In this document: positions 43,574-52,252 of the stretch, in pieces
Position numbering within the stretch: position 1 is the stretch's first letter
Layout of the letters: the number at the start of each line of letters is the position of its first letter
From: Comamonas odontotermitis
GTDB lineage: Bacteria; Pseudomonadota; Gammaproteobacteria; Burkholderiales; Burkholderiaceae_C
DNA length: 64,000 bases
Assembly (NCBI RefSeq): GCF_020080045.1
Contig: NZ_CP083451.1
Span: 3,087,001-3,151,000, forward strand
Reading direction: 5' to 3'
Notes under the pieces: generated by a model
What the model saw: only the letters and a program-made list of their open reading frames with translations
Database searches by the model: none
What the model was told of the DNA's origin: nothing
Made by a program: the position numbers and the translations under genes

Positions 43574-43841
43574 TTCTTTCGGTCTCCTGGGTCTGGCCAT
43601 TGGCGGGCTCTGCACGCCCGGGCCAGGTTCAATACAGCGAAAAGAGCCACCTGCGCAGCCCCATTCGTATTCGTAGCGCAATGCTAGCGGCATTGGCTGG
43701 CCATTTCGGGTTGCAGGCAAGGCTCGCGAGCCAGTGTTTTCCCGTAGCCGTGCTGTGGGGCCGGACCTTGTCTGGCTGGAAACCACGACCAGCCCCCAGC
43801 CTATGCGACAGCCCGGGCGTTGCGCCCGCACCTGATCCGCT

Positions 43842-44771
43842 ATGCTTGCGGGCGTGAATTACGCCCAACTGCTTTTCCCCGATTTCTCGCTGATCCTCAT
43901 CGGCTATCTGGTGTGCCGCTACACGGCGCTGAACCGTTCCGTATGGCAGCCGGTGGAAGGCCTGGTGTACTACTTTCTGTTCCCTACCCTGCTGTTCTAT
44001 TCGATCATCCGCAGCCCGATCGACTGGCAGGGCACCTCCAGCCTGATGCTGGCCGGAGTCGGCACGGGCCTGAGCGCCGTGCTGCTGACCTATACGCTGC
44101 CGCACTGGCCCTTCATCGGCAAACGGGTCAATGCGCGCGACGCCGCCGCCAGCGCGCAGGTGGCGTTCCGTTTCAACTCCTTCATTGGCCTGGCGCTCGC
44201 CGAACGTCTGGCGGGCCCCCAGGGCCTGCAACTGATATCGGTGCTGATCGGTGTGTGCGTGCCGATGTTCAACATTGCCGCCGTCTACCCCATGGCCCGG
44301 GGCTCGCAGGCAGGCTTTGTGCGCGAATTGCTGCGCAACCCGCTGATCGTGGCCACGCTCACCGCGCTCATCTGCAACCTGCTTGGCCTGCGGCTGCCGA
44401 GCGTAGTGGAGCCTACGGTGGCCCGCATTGGTCAGGCATCCATCGTGCTGGGGCTCATGTCTGCCGGTGCCGGCATGCAACTGGGGCTGCTCGCACAAGG
44501 CAAGCTGCTGAGCACATCGGTGCTTGCCATCCGCCATTTCGTCACCCCGCTGATCGCGCTGTGCGCCGCGCACTGGCTGCGGCTGTCGCCACAGCAGGCA
44601 TCCATTCTGCTGATCTTTTCCGCGCTGCCTACCGCATCCACCTGCTACGTGCTGGCCGCACGCATGGGCTATAACGGCGCCTACGTTGCCGGGCTGGTGA
44701 CCTTGTCCACCATCTGCGGCATTGCGAGCCTGCCTTTTGCATTGAGCCTGCTCGACTGGTGGCCGATTTAG
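43842..44771 (+). CDS. AEC-family (auxin efflux carrier-like) permease
   Basis: 309 residues with about ten hydrophobic segments. Family traits: LLFPDFSLILIGYLVCRY, LVYYFLFPTLLFYSII, FNSFIGLALAERL, the re-entrant-like GLMSAGAGMQLGLLAQGK and LIFSALPTASTCYVLAARMGYNGAYVAGLVTLSTICGIASLPFAL. Bacterial members export or import mono/dicarboxylates; substrate unknown. The stop codon TAG is completed by the first two bases of the inverted-repeat element at 44770. ATG 43842 or GTG 43854 may be the start. Confidence 0.88.
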   Translation: MLAGVNYAQLLFPDFSLILIGYLVCRYTALNRSVWQPVEGLVYYFLFPTLLFYSIIRSPIDWQGTSSLMLAGVGTGLSAVLLTYTLPHWPFIGKRVNARDAAASAQVAFRFNSFIGLALAERLAGPQGLQLISVLIGVCVPMFNIAAVYPMARGSQAGFVRELLRNPLIVATLTALICNLLGLRLPSVVEPTVARIGQASIVLGLMSAGAGMQLGLLAQGKLLSTSVLAIRHFVTPLIALCAAHWLRLSPQQASILLIFSALPTASTCYVLAARMGYNGAYVAGLVTLSTICGIASLPFALSLLDWWPI

Positions 44772-44892
44772 AGCAGCTAACACAACCCTTGATACGTCGT
44801 TGCCAAGCCTTGTCGTACGTCTGTACTGCCTGCGGCTGGGCGCCTAGCCTCAACCGCAAACCTTTGGTTTGCTGGGTCGTGTTAGCGGCTCT
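44770..44892 (+). repeat. inverted-repeat element (MITE-like), copy 1
   Basis: 123 bp bounded by AGAGCAGCTAACACAACCC and the complement of AGAGCCGCTAACACGACCC, i.e. 19-bp terminal inverted repeats with two mismatches. The inside shares CTTGATACGTCGTTG, AGCCTTGTCGTACGTCTGTA, CTGCCTGCGGCT and CCTCAACCGCAAA with the copy at 60401-60552, in the same internal orientation. It begins inside the stop codon of the AEC gene. No protein coding capacity. Confidence 0.85.
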
Positions 44893-44940
44893 TAAGATGC
44901 CGCAAGGAAATCAGCGTGTACTTTCCGCTGTATCTGCACC

Positions 44941-45615
44941 ATGAAAACCCTGCCCGACGCCAATCGCCGTCACGCCATACAGCGCCTGCTAGCTATCACA
45001 AGCATAGCTAGCAGCGCTTTGTGGATCAGCGCTTGTGGCAGAAAACTGCCCAAGGCCGCAGCCATTCCCCCTGGTGCCACGGTGCTGGCGCTGGGTGATT
45101 CGTTGACCCGAGGGGTCGGCGCCTCGGCTGCGCAGGCCTACCCGGCCCTGCTGGCCGAGCACACGGGCTGGAAGGTCGTCAACGCCGGGGTCTCTGGCGA
45201 AACCAGCAGCCAGATTGCGGCACGCCTGCCCGAGTTGCTGCAAACGCAACGGCCCGCGCTGGTGATCCTGTGCGCAGGCGGCAACGACTGGCTGCGCCGC
45301 AACAGCGCGCAGGCGGCGCAGGCCGAAATCACCCGCATGCTGCAGTTGTGCAAGAGCCAGAGTGTGCCAGTACTGCTGGTGGCGGTGCCCGAGCTGAACC
45401 TGACCGCCGCCCTCACTGGCCGCATGAAGGACCACCCCATCTACGAAGCGCTGGCCAAGGAGGAGAAAGTGCCGTTGCTGGCGGATGCCTGGAGCGAGGT
45501 GCTGGGCGATGACGCGCTGCGCGCCGACCAGGTGCATGCCAACGCCGACGGCTACGCGCGCTTTACCGAGCTATTGCAGGCGCAGTTGAAGGCATCGGGT
45601 TTTCTGCCTTCCTGA
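44941..45615 (+). CDS. SGNH-hydrolase family arylesterase/lysophospholipase (TesA-like lipoprotein)
   Basis: 224 residues. Block I GDSLTRG gives nucleophile S54, block II is NAGVSGET, block III GGNDWL, block V D196-x-x-H199 in RADQVHANADGY. The N-terminus looks like a lipoprotein signal (LLAITSIASSALWISACG, Cys32). Likely periplasmic esterase/thioesterase of the TesA group. The hydrophobic part of the signal peptide is encoded by a copy of the ~45-bp dispersed repeat (44990-45034). Confidence 0.88.
   Translation: MKTLPDANRRHAIQRLLAITSIASSALWISACGRKLPKAAAIPPGATVLALGDSLTRGVGASAAQAYPALLAEHTGWKVVNAGVSGETSSQIAARLPELLQTQRPALVILCAGGNDWLRRNSAQAAQAEITRMLQLCKSQSVPVLLVAVPELNLTAALTGRMKDHPIYEALAKEEKVPLLADAWSEVLGDDALRADQVHANADGYARFTELLQAQLKASGFLPS
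44990..45034 (+). repeat. ~45-bp dispersed repeat, copy D, in frame within the esterase signal peptide
   Basis: TAGCTATCACAAGCATAGCT, then AGCAGCGCTTTGTGGATCAG and CGCTT. Matches copy A in the T.GCTAT...ATAGCT palindrome and the GCGCTT..TGGA..AGCGCT half. Confidence 0.65.
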
Positions 45616-45627
45616 ATTGATTTCAAA

Positions 45628-45672
45628 TTGCTATTTATTTGATAGCTAAATGCGCTTGATGGACGAGCGCTA
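45628..45672 (+). repeat. ~45-bp dispersed repeat, copy A (reference copy)
   Basis: TTGCTATTTATTTGATAGCT, then AAATGCGCTTGATGGACGAG and CGCTA. Two short palindromic halves, GCTAT..ATAGC and AGCGCT-like GCGCTTGATGGACGAGCGC. Its last three bases, CTA, are the complement of the queG stop codon TAG. Confidence 0.75.
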
Positions 45673-46746
45673 TCCCTTGTTCTGGCCTAAGCCCCAGGCC
45701 ACATGTTCGCGGACCAGAGCGCTGGCGTCGTCGGCACGCGCAGCCAGGGCCTGGGCATAACGCGCATCGCCGGTCGCACGCCAGGCATTGCCCAGGGCCA
45801 CGGCCACATTGCGCAGCCAGCGTTCGTGCCCGATGCGGCGGATGGGACTGCCTTCGGTAATGCGCAGGAATGTGGCCTCGTCCCAGGCAAACAGGTGCGG
45901 CAGTTGCTGATCGAGCAATGCACCGCGCGCATCAAAATCGGGAAGACTCGCGCGCTGGGCAAACTTGTTCCAAGGGCAGGCCAGCTGGCAGTCGTCGCAG
46001 CCGTAGATACGGTTTCCGATGGCCGCGCGAAACTCCTCGGGGATAGCGCCATGCAGCTCGATCGTGAGGTAGGAGATGCAACGCCGCGCATCGACCGAAT
46101 GCGGCTCCACGATGGCGCCGGTCGGGCACACATCGATGCAGGCGCTGCACTGGCCGCAGTGCGGTGTCACCGCTTCGGTGGGCGGCAGCGCCAGATCGAC
46201 AAAGATTTCACCCAGAAAGAACATCGACCCCGCGTCGCGACTCAGCACCAGCGTGTGCTTGCCACGCCAACCCTGGCCGCTGCGGCTGGCAAGCTCCGCC
46301 TCCAGCACGGGGGCAGAATCGGTGAAGGCGCGGTGCTGCATGGCCCCCACAGCCGCATCGATGCGCTCGGCCAGCTTCTGCAGCCGGTTGCGCAGCACCT
46401 TGTGGTAATCGCGCCCCCGGGCATAGATGCTCACCACGCCCTCGCCAGGACGGGCCTGGCGTTGCCATTCGATCTGTTGCCAGCCATCGGGTGTGCCCTG
46501 CGGCAGATAATCCATGCGCGCGGTGATGACGCTGACGGTTCCTGGCACCAATTCAGCCGGGCGCGCGCGCTTCAACCCGTGCGCGGCCATGTAGGCCATC
46601 TCGCCATGGAAACCTTTTTGCAACCACTGCATCAATCCGGGTTCAGCAGCCGACAAATCCACGCCGGCCACGCCGATTTGGGAGAATCCCAGCTCGCGCG
46701 CCCATCCGTCGATCTGCTCAAGCAGCTGTTGATTGGCCTGTTCCAT
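45670..46746 (-). CDS. queG: epoxyqueuosine reductase
   Basis: 358 residues. N-terminal cobalamin-binding part (GWARELGFSQIGVAGVDLS, WLQKGFHGEMAYMAAH, SVITARMDYLP, YARGRDYHKVLRNRLQKLAERI), then two 4Fe-4S clusters (CGQCSACIDVCPTGAI and YGCDDCQLACPWNKF) and a short HEAT-like C-terminus (ITEGSPIRRIGHERWLRNVAVALGNAW). It reduces epoxyqueuosine to queuosine in tRNA. Upstream ATG 46758 is also possible; 46746 fits family length. Divergent from tsaE, a common arrangement. Confidence 0.94.
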   Translation of the reverse strand: MEQANQQLLEQIDGWARELGFSQIGVAGVDLSAAEPGLMQWLQKGFHGEMAYMAAHGLKRARPAELVPGTVSVITARMDYLPQGTPDGWQQIEWQRQARPGEGVVSIYARGRDYHKVLRNRLQKLAERIDAAVGAMQHRAFTDSAPVLEAELASRSGQGWRGKHTLVLSRDAGSMFFLGEIFVDLALPPTEAVTPHCGQCSACIDVCPTGAIVEPHSVDARRCISYLTIELHGAIPEEFRAAIGNRIYGCDDCQLACPWNKFAQRASLPDFDARGALLDQQLPHLFAWDEATFLRITEGSPIRRIGHERWLRNVAVALGNAWRATGDARYAQALAARADDASALVREHVAWGLGQNKG

Positions 46747-46893
46747 GACTTTCCACATTTCCCCGATGGACGCAAATTCGAATCAAGCAAGACATTTCAC
46801 GGAGGAAGATGCCTGTTGTGCATCCTTTTTTGCGCAAGTCCTGGTTTCCATGGGTCATCATTGTAAAAAATTTCAAATCATTGGATCGCCAGC

Positions 46894-47391
46894 ATGAGCA
46901 CCGACACCACCGCCAGCCCCCGCTTTCCCAGCCATGCATGTGTCTGGCGTGACGAATCCGATACCGCCGCCTTTGCACAGACGCTGGCTGCGCAGCCAGC
47001 CCTTGCCAACGCCTATATCACCCTCCACGGCGACCTGGGCGCGGGCAAGACCACGCTGGTGCGCCACCTGCTGCGCGCGCTGGGGGTGCAGGGCCGCATC
47101 AAAAGCCCGACCTATGCCGTGGTGGAGCCGCACGAAGGCGCAGGCTTTCCCATCTCGCACTTCGACTTCTACCGGTTCGACGATCCCCGCGAGTGGGAAG
47201 ATGCGGGCTTTCGGGATATTTTTGCAAGCCCTGGCCTGAAAGTGGCAGAATGGCCGGAAAAGGCTGCAGCGGTAACGCCTATTGCAGATGTAGCTATCAG
47301 TATTGAAGCGATTGATGAATCAGAAAGGCGTGTGACGCTGCAAGCGAACACCGCCACTGGCGCATCCATTCTCCAAGGGTTTTCAGCGTGA
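46894..47391 (+). CDS. tsaE: tRNA t6A biosynthesis ATPase TsaE
   Basis: 165 residues with Walker A GDLGAGKTTLVRHLLRALG, SPTYAVVEPHE, HFDFYRFDDPREWEDAGF and VAEWPEKA, all TsaE marks. It acts with TsaB and TsaD in threonylcarbamoyl transfer to A37 of ANN-decoding tRNAs. The stop overlaps the amiC GTG start (GTGA), so the two are coupled. Confidence 0.93.
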   Translation: MSTDTTASPRFPSHACVWRDESDTAAFAQTLAAQPALANAYITLHGDLGAGKTTLVRHLLRALGVQGRIKSPTYAVVEPHEGAGFPISHFDFYRFDDPREWEDAGFRDIFASPGLKVAEWPEKAAAVTPIADVAISIEAIDESERRVTLQANTATGASILQGFSA

Positions 47392-49085
47392 GCGACACCC
47401 CAAAATTTGTCCCGACTCCATCCCTGTCCGCCAGTCCTCTCCACCATGATGTGGGAGGCAATGCTGCCTATGACGCCGCCGTATCGCGCGGAACAATGCA
47501 GTCCGGCCTGGCGCGGCCCGGCCTAGCGCGGCTCGGCCTCTCCCGCCGCAATCTTCTGCGCGGTGGCGGCAGTCTGGTCATGCTGCTGGGCAGCGGCCAG
47601 CTCGCATTTGGCGCCAGCATCGTGGCCGTGCGCGTCTGGCCCGCCAAGGATTACACCCGCGTCACCATCGAGTCTGATGTGCCGCTCAAGACGGAGCAGC
47701 GCTTCGTGCCCACACCGCCGCGCCTGGCGGTCGACATCGAAGGCATCGACCTGAACCCTGCGCTGCGAGAACTGGTTGCCAAGGTGCGCTCCGACGACCC
47801 GAACATCGCAGGCATCCGCGTCGGGCAGAACTCGCCCCAGGTGGTCCGCCTGGTGATCGACCTCAAGCACGATGCCTCGCCGCAGGTGTTCACGCTCAAG
47901 CCATTTGCGCCTTACCAGCATCGCCTGGTGCTTGACCTGTATCCGGCAAAGCCTGCCGACCCGCTCGAGAGCCTGATTGCAGAGCGCCTGCTGGAAGGGC
48001 GCAGCACCGCCGTGGCGGCCGCGCCCGCGCCCATGCCTCCCCAGCCATCCACCGTGGCGCCATCGGTAGCAGCCGCGATGGCGGGCGATCCGCCGATGCC
48101 CGCAGTGACCGGAACCATCGTGCAGACTCCACCGCCTGCCACCGTGGCGGCAGCCCCGGAGGTGGACCCGCTGGGCGAGCTGATCGCCAAGAGCGGCAAC
48201 CGGCCTGCCACGCCGACGCCTCCCCCCACCGTGGTGGCCGTGGCGCCTCCTCCGGCCCCCGTGGCACCGCCGCCCCCCAGACCCGCGCCTGTGCCCAGCC
48301 CTGCGCCCGCGCCCACTCCGGCCCCGGCCCGCAATCGGCCTGCTTCGCGCACCGACCGGCTCATCATCGTGGCGCTCGATCCCGGCCACGGCGGTGAAGA
48401 CCCGGGCGCCACCGGCCCGAGCGGCACGCGCGAAAAAGACATCGTGCTCAAGATCGGCCACATGCTGCGCGAGCGCATCAACAACTCCAGCGTCGGCGGC
48501 AATCCCATGCGCGCCTTCATGACGCGCGACGCCGATTTTTTCGTGCCGCTGGGCACCCGCGTCGAAAAGGCTCGCCGTGTGCAGGCCGATCTGTTCATCA
48601 GCATCCACGCCGATGCGTTCACCAAGCCCTCGGCCAACGGCGCCAGCGTGTTTGCGCTCAGCGAGCGCGGCGCCACCAGTTCAGCCGCGCGCTGGCTGGC
48701 CAACAAGGAAAACCAGTCTGACCTGATCGGAGGCCTGAACGTGGCAGGTGTGGGCGATGCGGATGCCCATGTGCAGCGCGCCCTGCTCGACATGAGCACC
48801 ACCGCGCAGATCAACGACAGCCTCAAGCTTGGCTCTCACGTGCTGCAGCAATTGGGCGGTTTTGCCCGCCTGCACAAGCCGCGTGTGGAACAAGCCGGTT
48901 TTGCCGTGCTCAAGGCGCCCGATATCCCCAGCGTGCTGGTCGAGACAGCCTTCATCTCCAACCCCGAGGAAGAAGCCAAGCTGCGCACCACCGCCTACCA
49001 GAACCAACTGGCCGATGCGATGATGCGAGGCATTCAGGCCTACTTTGCCAAGAATCCACCGCTCGCGCGCAACCGGACGGTCTGA
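47388..49085 (+). CDS. amiC: N-acetylmuramoyl-L-alanine amidase AmiC type
   Basis: 565 residues. A twin-arginine signal (LSRRNLLRGGGSLVMLLGSGQLAFGA) follows ~45 residues of extra N-terminus if the coupled GTG is used; Met at 47496 would give a standard Tat leader. An AMIN domain (~80-180, VAVRVWPAKDYTRVTIESD, FTLKPFAPYQHRLVLDLYP) targets the septum or peptidoglycan. A ~150-residue Pro/Ala linker is unusually long. The Amidase_3 domain (~325-560) has zinc ligands in ALDPGHGGEDPGA, Glu in REKDIVL, His in ISIHADAF and catalytic Glu in VLVETAFISNPEEE. It splits daughter cells. Confidence 0.92.
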   Translation: MSDTPKFVPTPSLSASPLHHDVGGNAAYDAAVSRGTMQSGLARPGLARLGLSRRNLLRGGGSLVMLLGSGQLAFGASIVAVRVWPAKDYTRVTIESDVPLKTEQRFVPTPPRLAVDIEGIDLNPALRELVAKVRSDDPNIAGIRVGQNSPQVVRLVIDLKHDASPQVFTLKPFAPYQHRLVLDLYPAKPADPLESLIAERLLEGRSTAVAAAPAPMPPQPSTVAPSVAAAMAGDPPMPAVTGTIVQTPPPATVAAAPEVDPLGELIAKSGNRPATPTPPPTVVAVAPPPAPVAPPPPRPAPVPSPAPAPTPAPARNRPASRTDRLIIVALDPGHGGEDPGATGPSGTREKDIVLKIGHMLRERINNSSVGGNPMRAFMTRDADFFVPLGTRVEKARRVQADLFISIHADAFTKPSANGASVFALSERGATSSAARWLANKENQSDLIGGLNVAGVGDADAHVQRALLDMSTTAQINDSLKLGSHVLQQLGGFARLHKPRVEQAGFAVLKAPDIPSVLVETAFISNPEEEAKLRTTAYQNQLADAMMRGIQAYFAKNPPLARNRTV

Positions 49086-49115
49086 CAAGGCATAAAGGCC
49101 GTCGGCCTTACCACG

Positions 49116-49141
49116 AAAAAGGAGCCATTTGGCTCCTTTTT
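49116..49141. terminator. bidirectional terminator between amiC and dedA
   Basis: AAAAAGGAGCC (49116-49126) pairs with GGCTCCTTTTT (49131-49141) around ATTT, giving T runs on both strands. Confidence 0.9.
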
Positions 49142-49153
49142 GCATTTCACGTT

Positions 49154-49192
49154 TTCGCTATTAAAACAAGAGCGTTTAGCGCCTTCTAGCAT
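49154..49192 (+). repeat. ~45-bp dispersed repeat, partial copy
   Basis: TTCGCTATTAAAACAAGAGC, then GTTTAGCGCC. Resembles the palindromic half of copy B. Confidence 0.4.
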
Positions 49193-49276
49193 TCGATTCT
49201 CAGCATATTCATCGCTGCAACCCAAGGCTGGCGTGCGCTGCGTGCTCTGCTGTTCATGCAGCCCGAAGGCAGCGCT

Positions 49277-49912
49277 TCAAGCGGTTTGCTCGTTCTTGCC
49301 GGCGCGCCAGGCACCAAAGATGGCCAGCAGGCCAGGAATCAGAATCAGGCCCCAGATGATTTTTTCCAGGTTGGCCTTGACCCAGGGCATGTTGCCGAAG
49401 AAGTAACCCGCCGTGCAGATGCCAAAGACCCAGATGACGGCGCCCAGCAGGTTGTAGGCAACAAACTTGGCGCGGTTCATGCGCGCCACCCCGGCGACAA
49501 ACGGCGCAAAGGTGCGGATGAAGGGCATGAAGCGCGCCAGAATCACGGTGATGCCGCCATAGCGTTCATAGAACGCATGTGCCTTGTCAAAGGCCTTGCG
49601 GTTGAACCAGCGCGAGTTTTCCCACTGAAACACCTTGGGCCCTAGGTGGTGGCCAATCTGGTAATTGCACTGGTCGCCCAGAAAAGCCGCCGCAAACAGG
49701 ATCGCCGTGGCCAACGGATAGCTCATGAGCCCCGCACCGCACATGGCCCCCACAATGAAGAGCAGCGAATCGCCCGGCAGAAACGGCATCACCACCACGC
49801 CGGTCTCGACGAACACGATCAAAAACAGCAGTGCATACACCCACATGCCGTAGGTGGTTACAAAAGCTTCCAGGTACTTGTCGACATGCAAAATGAAGTC
49901 GACCAGATGCAT
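49277..49912 (-). CDS. DedA family membrane protein
   Basis: 211 residues, a DedA/VTT-domain flippase-like protein. Motifs: LLFLIVFVETGVVVMPFLPGDSLLFIVGAM, FLGDQCNYQIGHHLG, HAFYERYGGITVILARFMPFIRTFAPFVAGVARM, and FGICTAGYFFG. Four to five membrane segments. Members help recycle undecaprenyl phosphate and keep envelope homeostasis. A TTG at 49924 is in frame but ATG 49912 has GGAA six bases upstream. Confidence 0.9.
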   Translation of the reverse strand: MHLVDFILHVDKYLEAFVTTYGMWVYALLFLIVFVETGVVVMPFLPGDSLLFIVGAMCGAGLMSYPLATAILFAAAFLGDQCNYQIGHHLGPKVFQWENSRWFNRKAFDKAHAFYERYGGITVILARFMPFIRTFAPFVAGVARMNRAKFVAYNLLGAVIWVFGICTAGYFFGNMPWVKANLEKIIWGLILIPGLLAIFGAWRAGKNEQTA

Positions 49913-50035
49913 CACGATTTCCAAAACACGTCCTTCAGAGCGATCAGATAAGGCAACAGTTGCCAGCGCTATGACTTGGATAGCACAGCGCGCACTTTAC
50001 CGCGAATGGTGGCGCCAGCTTCTTAAAATCCCTTT

Positions 50036-52093
50036 ATGACTGCAGAAACGAACGAACAGACGCTGGAAAGCCAGGATGCGCCCACATTGACCGGCACCAC
50101 GGTACAGCCGCGCCGCCAGATCCAGGACCTGCCAGACGAGCTGGTCAGCCAGATTGCCGCAGGGGAAGTGGTGGAACGCCCGGCCTCCGTCGTGCGTGAG
50201 CTGGTGGACAACGCGCTCGATGCGGGCGCCACCAGCATCACGGTGCGCCTGCTGGCGGGCGGCGTGCGCCTGATCACGGTGGAAGACGACGGCTGCGGCA
50301 TTCCCCGCGAAGAACTGCCGATTGCACTGCGCCGCCACGCCACCAGCAAGATCCGCAACCTGCACGATCTGGAATCGGTGGCCACCATGGGTTTTCGGGG
50401 CGAGGCGCTCGCCGCCATCGCCTCGGTGTCGGAGATGGCGGTGCTCTCGCGCCCGCAAGACCAGGACACGGCCTACATGCTCGATGCCCGCAGCGGCGAA
50501 CTGCGCCCGGCTGCCCGCAATCCCGGCACCACGATGGAAGTCAAGGAACTGTTCTTCAGCACCCCAGCGCGCCGCAAGTTCCTCAAGACCGATGCCACCG
50601 AGCTGGCCCATTGCATCGAGGCCGTGCGCCGCCATGCGCTCACCCGCCCATCGGTCGGTTTTGCCATCTGGCACGAAGGCAAGCTGGTGGAGCAATGGCG
50701 CGCCACGCTGGGCGCTGCCGACCTCGATGCCGCGCCCGATGCCGATACCCGTGAGCAACTGGTGCAGCAGGCGCTGGACAAGCGGCTGGCCGATGTATTG
50801 GGCCATGACTTTCTGGAGCAATCGGTGGTGGTGCACTACCGCGCCGGCCATGTGCTGGTGCGTGGCCGGGCAGGCGTTCCCAATGCAGCCCGCTCCCGCG
50901 CCGACCAGCAGTTCTGCTACGTGAACGGCCGCTTCGTCCGCGACAAGGTGCTCACGCACGCTGCGCGTGCCGCGTATGAAGACGTGCTGCACGGCAACCG
51001 CCAGCCGGTGTATGCGCTCTACGTCAGCATCGACCCGATGCGCGTGGATGTGAACGTGCACCCCACCAAGATAGAGGTGCGTTTTCGCGACAGCCGTGAA
51101 GTGCACCAGGCGGTGCTGCATGGCGTGGAAAACGCCCTTGCCGCACCACGTGCGCACCACCTTGCAGATGCGCAGCCCACACCTGCGGCAGCAGCCGCTG
51201 CTGACGCCGGTGGTTTGGAGCCCCAGCGCCCTTCAGCGCTTTCCCCTCAAGCGCAGACTGCTATATATTTTGAAGCAACCCCTCGCATCGATGGCGCCCA
51301 GGCACTGCAACAGGCCGCCGTGCTGTGGGGCCAGGCAGACCGGGCACCTGCAGGTTTACAGTCTCCATCGTCCACAATGCCGCCCCAGACTGGTACCCCG
51401 CCCGCGTGGCGCGCACAGGAGGCATCGACCGCATGGGCCGTACAGCCCGCCAGCCCGCAACTGGTCCCCACGCTGCCGCCGGAATCTGCCGAAAACCCCT
51501 GGCCGCTGGGCCGCGCGGTGGCGCAGATCCATGGCGTCTACATCCTGGCGGAGAACGCCCAGGGCATGGTAATCGTCGACATGCACGCCGCGCACGAGCG
51601 CATCGTGTACGAGCGGCTCAAAAGCCAGCTGGATGACGGTGATGCCAGCAGTGCCATCTCCAGCCAGCCGCTTTTGATCCCCGCCACCTTCTCGGCCACC
51701 CCCGAAGAAGTGGCAACCGCCGAGGAAAACGCCGAAACACTGGCACAGCTGGGCATGGAGATCGTCCCCTTTTCACCCAAGACGCTGGCCGTGCGCGCAA
51801 CGCCCACCACATTGGCGCAAGGCAACCCGGTCGAATTGGCCCGCAGCGTGCTGGCAGAACTGGCCCAGCACGACGCCAGCACCGTGGTGCAGCGGGCGCG
51901 CAACGAAATCCTGGGCACCATGGCCTGCCACGGTGCTGTGCGTGCCAACCGGCAGCTCACCATCGACGAGATGAACGCCCTGCTGCGCGACATGGAGCGC
52001 ACCGAACGCTCCGACCAGTGCAACCACGGGCGGCCCACATGGCGGCAATTGACGATGAAGGAGCTGGACGGCTTGTTCTTGCGGGGACGTTGA
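50036..52093 (+). CDS. mutL: DNA mismatch repair protein MutL
   Basis: 685 residues. N-terminal GHKL ATPase: ELVDNALDAGATSI, DDGCGIPREEL, RHATSKI, TMGFRGEALAAIASVS, then the transducer domain ending HPTKIEVRFRDS (~330). A ~130-residue Ala/Pro linker is followed by the C-terminal dimer domain. DMHAAHERIVYE fits the endonuclease motif DMHA-x2-E-x4-E, so this MutL can probably nick DNA itself, as expected in lineages without MutH. A dispersed repeat copy lies in frame in the linker (residues ~400-414). Confidence 0.95.
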   Translation: MTAETNEQTLESQDAPTLTGTTVQPRRQIQDLPDELVSQIAAGEVVERPASVVRELVDNALDAGATSITVRLLAGGVRLITVEDDGCGIPREELPIALRRHATSKIRNLHDLESVATMGFRGEALAAIASVSEMAVLSRPQDQDTAYMLDARSGELRPAARNPGTTMEVKELFFSTPARRKFLKTDATELAHCIEAVRRHALTRPSVGFAIWHEGKLVEQWRATLGAADLDAAPDADTREQLVQQALDKRLADVLGHDFLEQSVVVHYRAGHVLVRGRAGVPNAARSRADQQFCYVNGRFVRDKVLTHAARAAYEDVLHGNRQPVYALYVSIDPMRVDVNVHPTKIEVRFRDSREVHQAVLHGVENALAAPRAHHLADAQPTPAAAAAADAGGLEPQRPSALSPQAQTAIYFEATPRIDGAQALQQAAVLWGQADRAPAGLQSPSSTMPPQTGTPPAWRAQEASTAWAVQPASPQLVPTLPPESAENPWPLGRAVAQIHGVYILAENAQGMVIVDMHAAHERIVYERLKSQLDDGDASSAISSQPLLIPATFSATPEEVATAEENAETLAQLGMEIVPFSPKTLAVRATPTTLAQGNPVELARSVLAELAQHDASTVVQRARNEILGTMACHGAVRANRQLTIDEMNALLRDMERTERSDQCNHGRPTWRQLTMKELDGLFLRGR
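51235..51278 (-). repeat. ~45-bp dispersed repeat, copy C, in frame within mutL
   Basis: Minus strand TTGCTTCAAAATATATAGCA, then GTCTGCGCTTGAGGGGAAAG and CGCT. Keeps TTGCT, ATAGC, TGCGCTTGA and AGCGCT of copy A at the right spacing. It encodes part of the non-conserved linker, with a locally AT-rich patch unlike the rest of the gene. Confidence 0.6.
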
Positions 52094-52162
52094 TCTGGAA
52101 TGCCTTGAGCTTGCTCAAGGCCCTGCGCTGACCGCAAGCGCCTTTCTTTCCGCACAAGCCCC

Positions 52163-52195
52163 AAAAAACGAAGAGCGCCGTCGGCGCTCTTCGTT
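52163..52195 (-). terminator. intrinsic terminator of the efflux operon (after emrB)
   Basis: A 13-bp perfect stem (52167-52179 with 52183-52195) with a three-base loop; six T follow on the minus strand. mutL on the other strand may also end here. Confidence 0.9.
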
Positions 52196-52252
52196 GCTTA
52201 TTGCAGCCCTGGTGCCGATCCGGTCAGCACCATTGCCGTCGGCATTACCGCA

